DNA from: Flavobacterium ustbae
GTDB lineage: Bacteria; Bacteroidota; Bacteroidia; Flavobacteriales; Flavobacteriaceae
DNA length: 64,000 bases
Reading direction: 5' to 3'
NCBI RefSeq assembly: GCF_003946915.1
Contig: NZ_RPOC01000007.1
Coordinates: 62,001-126,000, forward strand
Made by a program: the position numbers and the translations under genes. Positions within the stretch are counted from its first letter, which is position 1; each line of letters opens with the position of its first letter. Below the pieces are notes generated by a model that was given only the letters and a program-made list of their open reading frames with translations, ran no database searches and had not been told where the DNA came from. Below, piece by piece: positions 63,087 through 64,000 of the stretch.

Positions 63087-64000
63087 TTACTTTGAGGTTA
63101 AAATCAAAACCCAGTCATTGCCATCTTCTTTTTTACCTTCTGGCTGGAAGTTTTGAGTTCCTTTATTATCAAATGTTCCGATTTTTGTTTTTTTACCATT
63201 TCTTGGATTGTACCAAGTTGCTTCAAATTTATCTCCGGAAATTTTGCCAAGTTTAACTTCTATTATTCTTCCGTTGTAGGTATACAGCAAAGCATATTTT
63301 TCTCCTCTAATTGCCGAAATATAATCGTATTTTTCTCCTTGATTAACTACTAATGAAACGTCTGGTGTTCCTTCTAAAAATGGAAATTCTTCGATTAACT
63401 TCTTGATATAAACCATTTGTTTGGCTCCGGGTGCATTGATCGCCGATGTCCATAATTCTTTGTTTCCGTACGCTGGTTTGTCACCTTTTCTGAACATTTG
63501 CATTACAGCGTTGTGTCCGTAGGTGTAACCTGCTCCACCTGACAGAACTGACCAATACCCATAACGGCGAATGTCGTTTGCGGTCCATTTTGGCTGTAAA
63601 GTATCGTGGAGACCGTGCGGAATATTTTCGTAAGATGGTTCTCCGTCCAATGTTGGTTTAGTTGGTTTTAATTCGAAATCTCTAAGAACAAATTTGTAAT
63701 TGTCTTCTTTGAAATTGGTTTTTACCGAATCCTGATCGTATCTTCTGTGTCCCGACTGAAACATATTGAAATCCAGCCATTTTGCATTGTGAAAGTTTTC
63801 TGAAGAATCTGTTCTACCGAACGGATGGAAAGTCACTAATTGCTCTGGATTGTTAGTTTTTAAAGTGTTTCCGATGGCGTTCCAGATATCCTGAAATTCG
63901 TTTCCATGTGTGTCTCCGCCGTTTAACCAGATTACGTTGGTTCTGTTTTTATATCTATTAGCCAAAAACTGAGCGTATTCTGTTGCTTGTTCCTTGCTTA
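63087..64000 (-). CDS. GH140 apiosidase-like (DUF4038) enzyme, C-terminal part
   Basis: C-terminal 304 residues of a larger exported enzyme whose start is beyond the right edge. The frame stays open to position 64000 (upstream residues read SKEQATEYAQFLANRYK), so the TTG at 63965 is not a real start. Motifs match GH140 closely: NVIWLNGGDTHG, TFHPFGRTDSSENFH, WLDFNMFQSGHRRYDQ, and KPTLDGEPSYENIPHGLHDTLQP. GYWSVLSGGAGYTYGHNAVMQMF and the end WYNPRNGKKTKIGTFDNKGTQNF also fit. The Glu in DGEPSYE is the likely nucleophile and the Asp in NGGD the acid. GH140 enzymes cut apiose-galacturonic acid bonds in RG-II, making this the strongest pointer to that substrate. Confidence 0.92.
   Translation of the reverse strand, partial: SKEQATEYAQFLANRYKNRTNVIWLNGGDTHGNEFQDIWNAIGNTLKTNNPEQLVTFHPFGRTDSSENFHNAKWLDFNMFQSGHRRYDQDSVKTNFKEDNYKFVLRDFELKPTKPTLDGEPSYENIPHGLHDTLQPKWTANDIRRYGYWSVLSGGAGYTYGHNAVMQMFRKGDKPAYGNKELWTSAINAPGAKQMVYIKKLIEEFPFLEGTPDVSLVVNQGEKYDYISAIRGEKYALLYTYNGRIIEVKLGKISGDKFEATWYNPRNGKKTKIGTFDNKGTQNFQPEGKKEDGNDWVLILTSK

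Noticed and set aside
63087..63965. GH140-like gene beginning at the TTG at 63965
   Set aside because: The frame stays open and GH140-like up to the window edge, so the start is outside.
1..64000. tRNA, rRNA, transposase, integrase or phage genes
   Set aside because: None could be recognised anywhere in the window.

Overview
The window is low-GC DNA from a Bacteroidota bacterium, most likely a Flavobacterium-like soil or plant-associated species. The signs are a SusC/SusD pair, dense glycoside hydrolase clusters, Bacteroidota-type signal peptides and lipoproteins, a NagB/PIG-L-type fusion, and spacers packed with palindromic repeats. All family calls come from reading motifs in the translations; no database search was possible.

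Region 1 (1-23657, all minus strand) reads as a polysaccharide utilization locus for N-glycans. In transcription order it encodes a GH92 lipoprotein, an SSS-family symporter, a GH130 phosphorylase, a CBM9-like protein, a GHL10-like lipoprotein, a Tat-exported glycosylasparaginase, GH20, GH35, GH29, a second GH92 and GH3. A terminator follows, then SusC and the start of SusD, which runs off the left edge. The set can strip mannose, galactose, fucose, GlcNAc and possibly xylose, cut the GlcNAc-Asn bond, import short products and phosphorolyse Man-GlcNAc. That fits plant-type complex N-glycans. A divergent LytS-type kinase and LytTR regulator (23788-25631, plus strand) probably control it.

Region 2 (25632-33792) links the two sugar loci. 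It holds a 1.1-kb spacer with a 97/86-bp palindromic tandem array, a NagB/PIG-L-type fusion, a multidomain GH29 fucosidase, and three genes with no clear sugar role: a Pr6Pr-like membrane protein, a YdeI-like protein, and a GRDP-like membrane protein with a Cys/Gly/Ser tail.

Region 3 (34021-64000, all minus strand) is a second catabolic locus: two GH2 enzymes, a GH67/GH138-like protein, an exported sugar isomerase-like lipoprotein, a sialidase-like lipoprotein, two GH78 rhamnosidases, an MGH1-like (alpha/alpha)6 protein, GH95, an esterase with an STN-like N-terminus, a beta-propeller protein, GH43, GH28 polygalacturonase, and the C-terminal part of a GH140 apiosidase that runs off the right edge. 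GH140 with GH28, GH95, GH78 and GH2 points to rhamnogalacturonan II or related pectin. No SusC/D pair for this locus lies inside the window.

The most unusual structure is between the genes. Most larger gaps in both loci contain long inverted repeats, often nested inside one another, that end close to start codons and in one case overlap a stop codon. Several sequence families recur: AAACACATAG termini, TTTCACGCAGATT, GCCACGAATTC, ACCATATAAG, GTCAT...ATGAC, GGGCGTG and the GACGCACTGC array.
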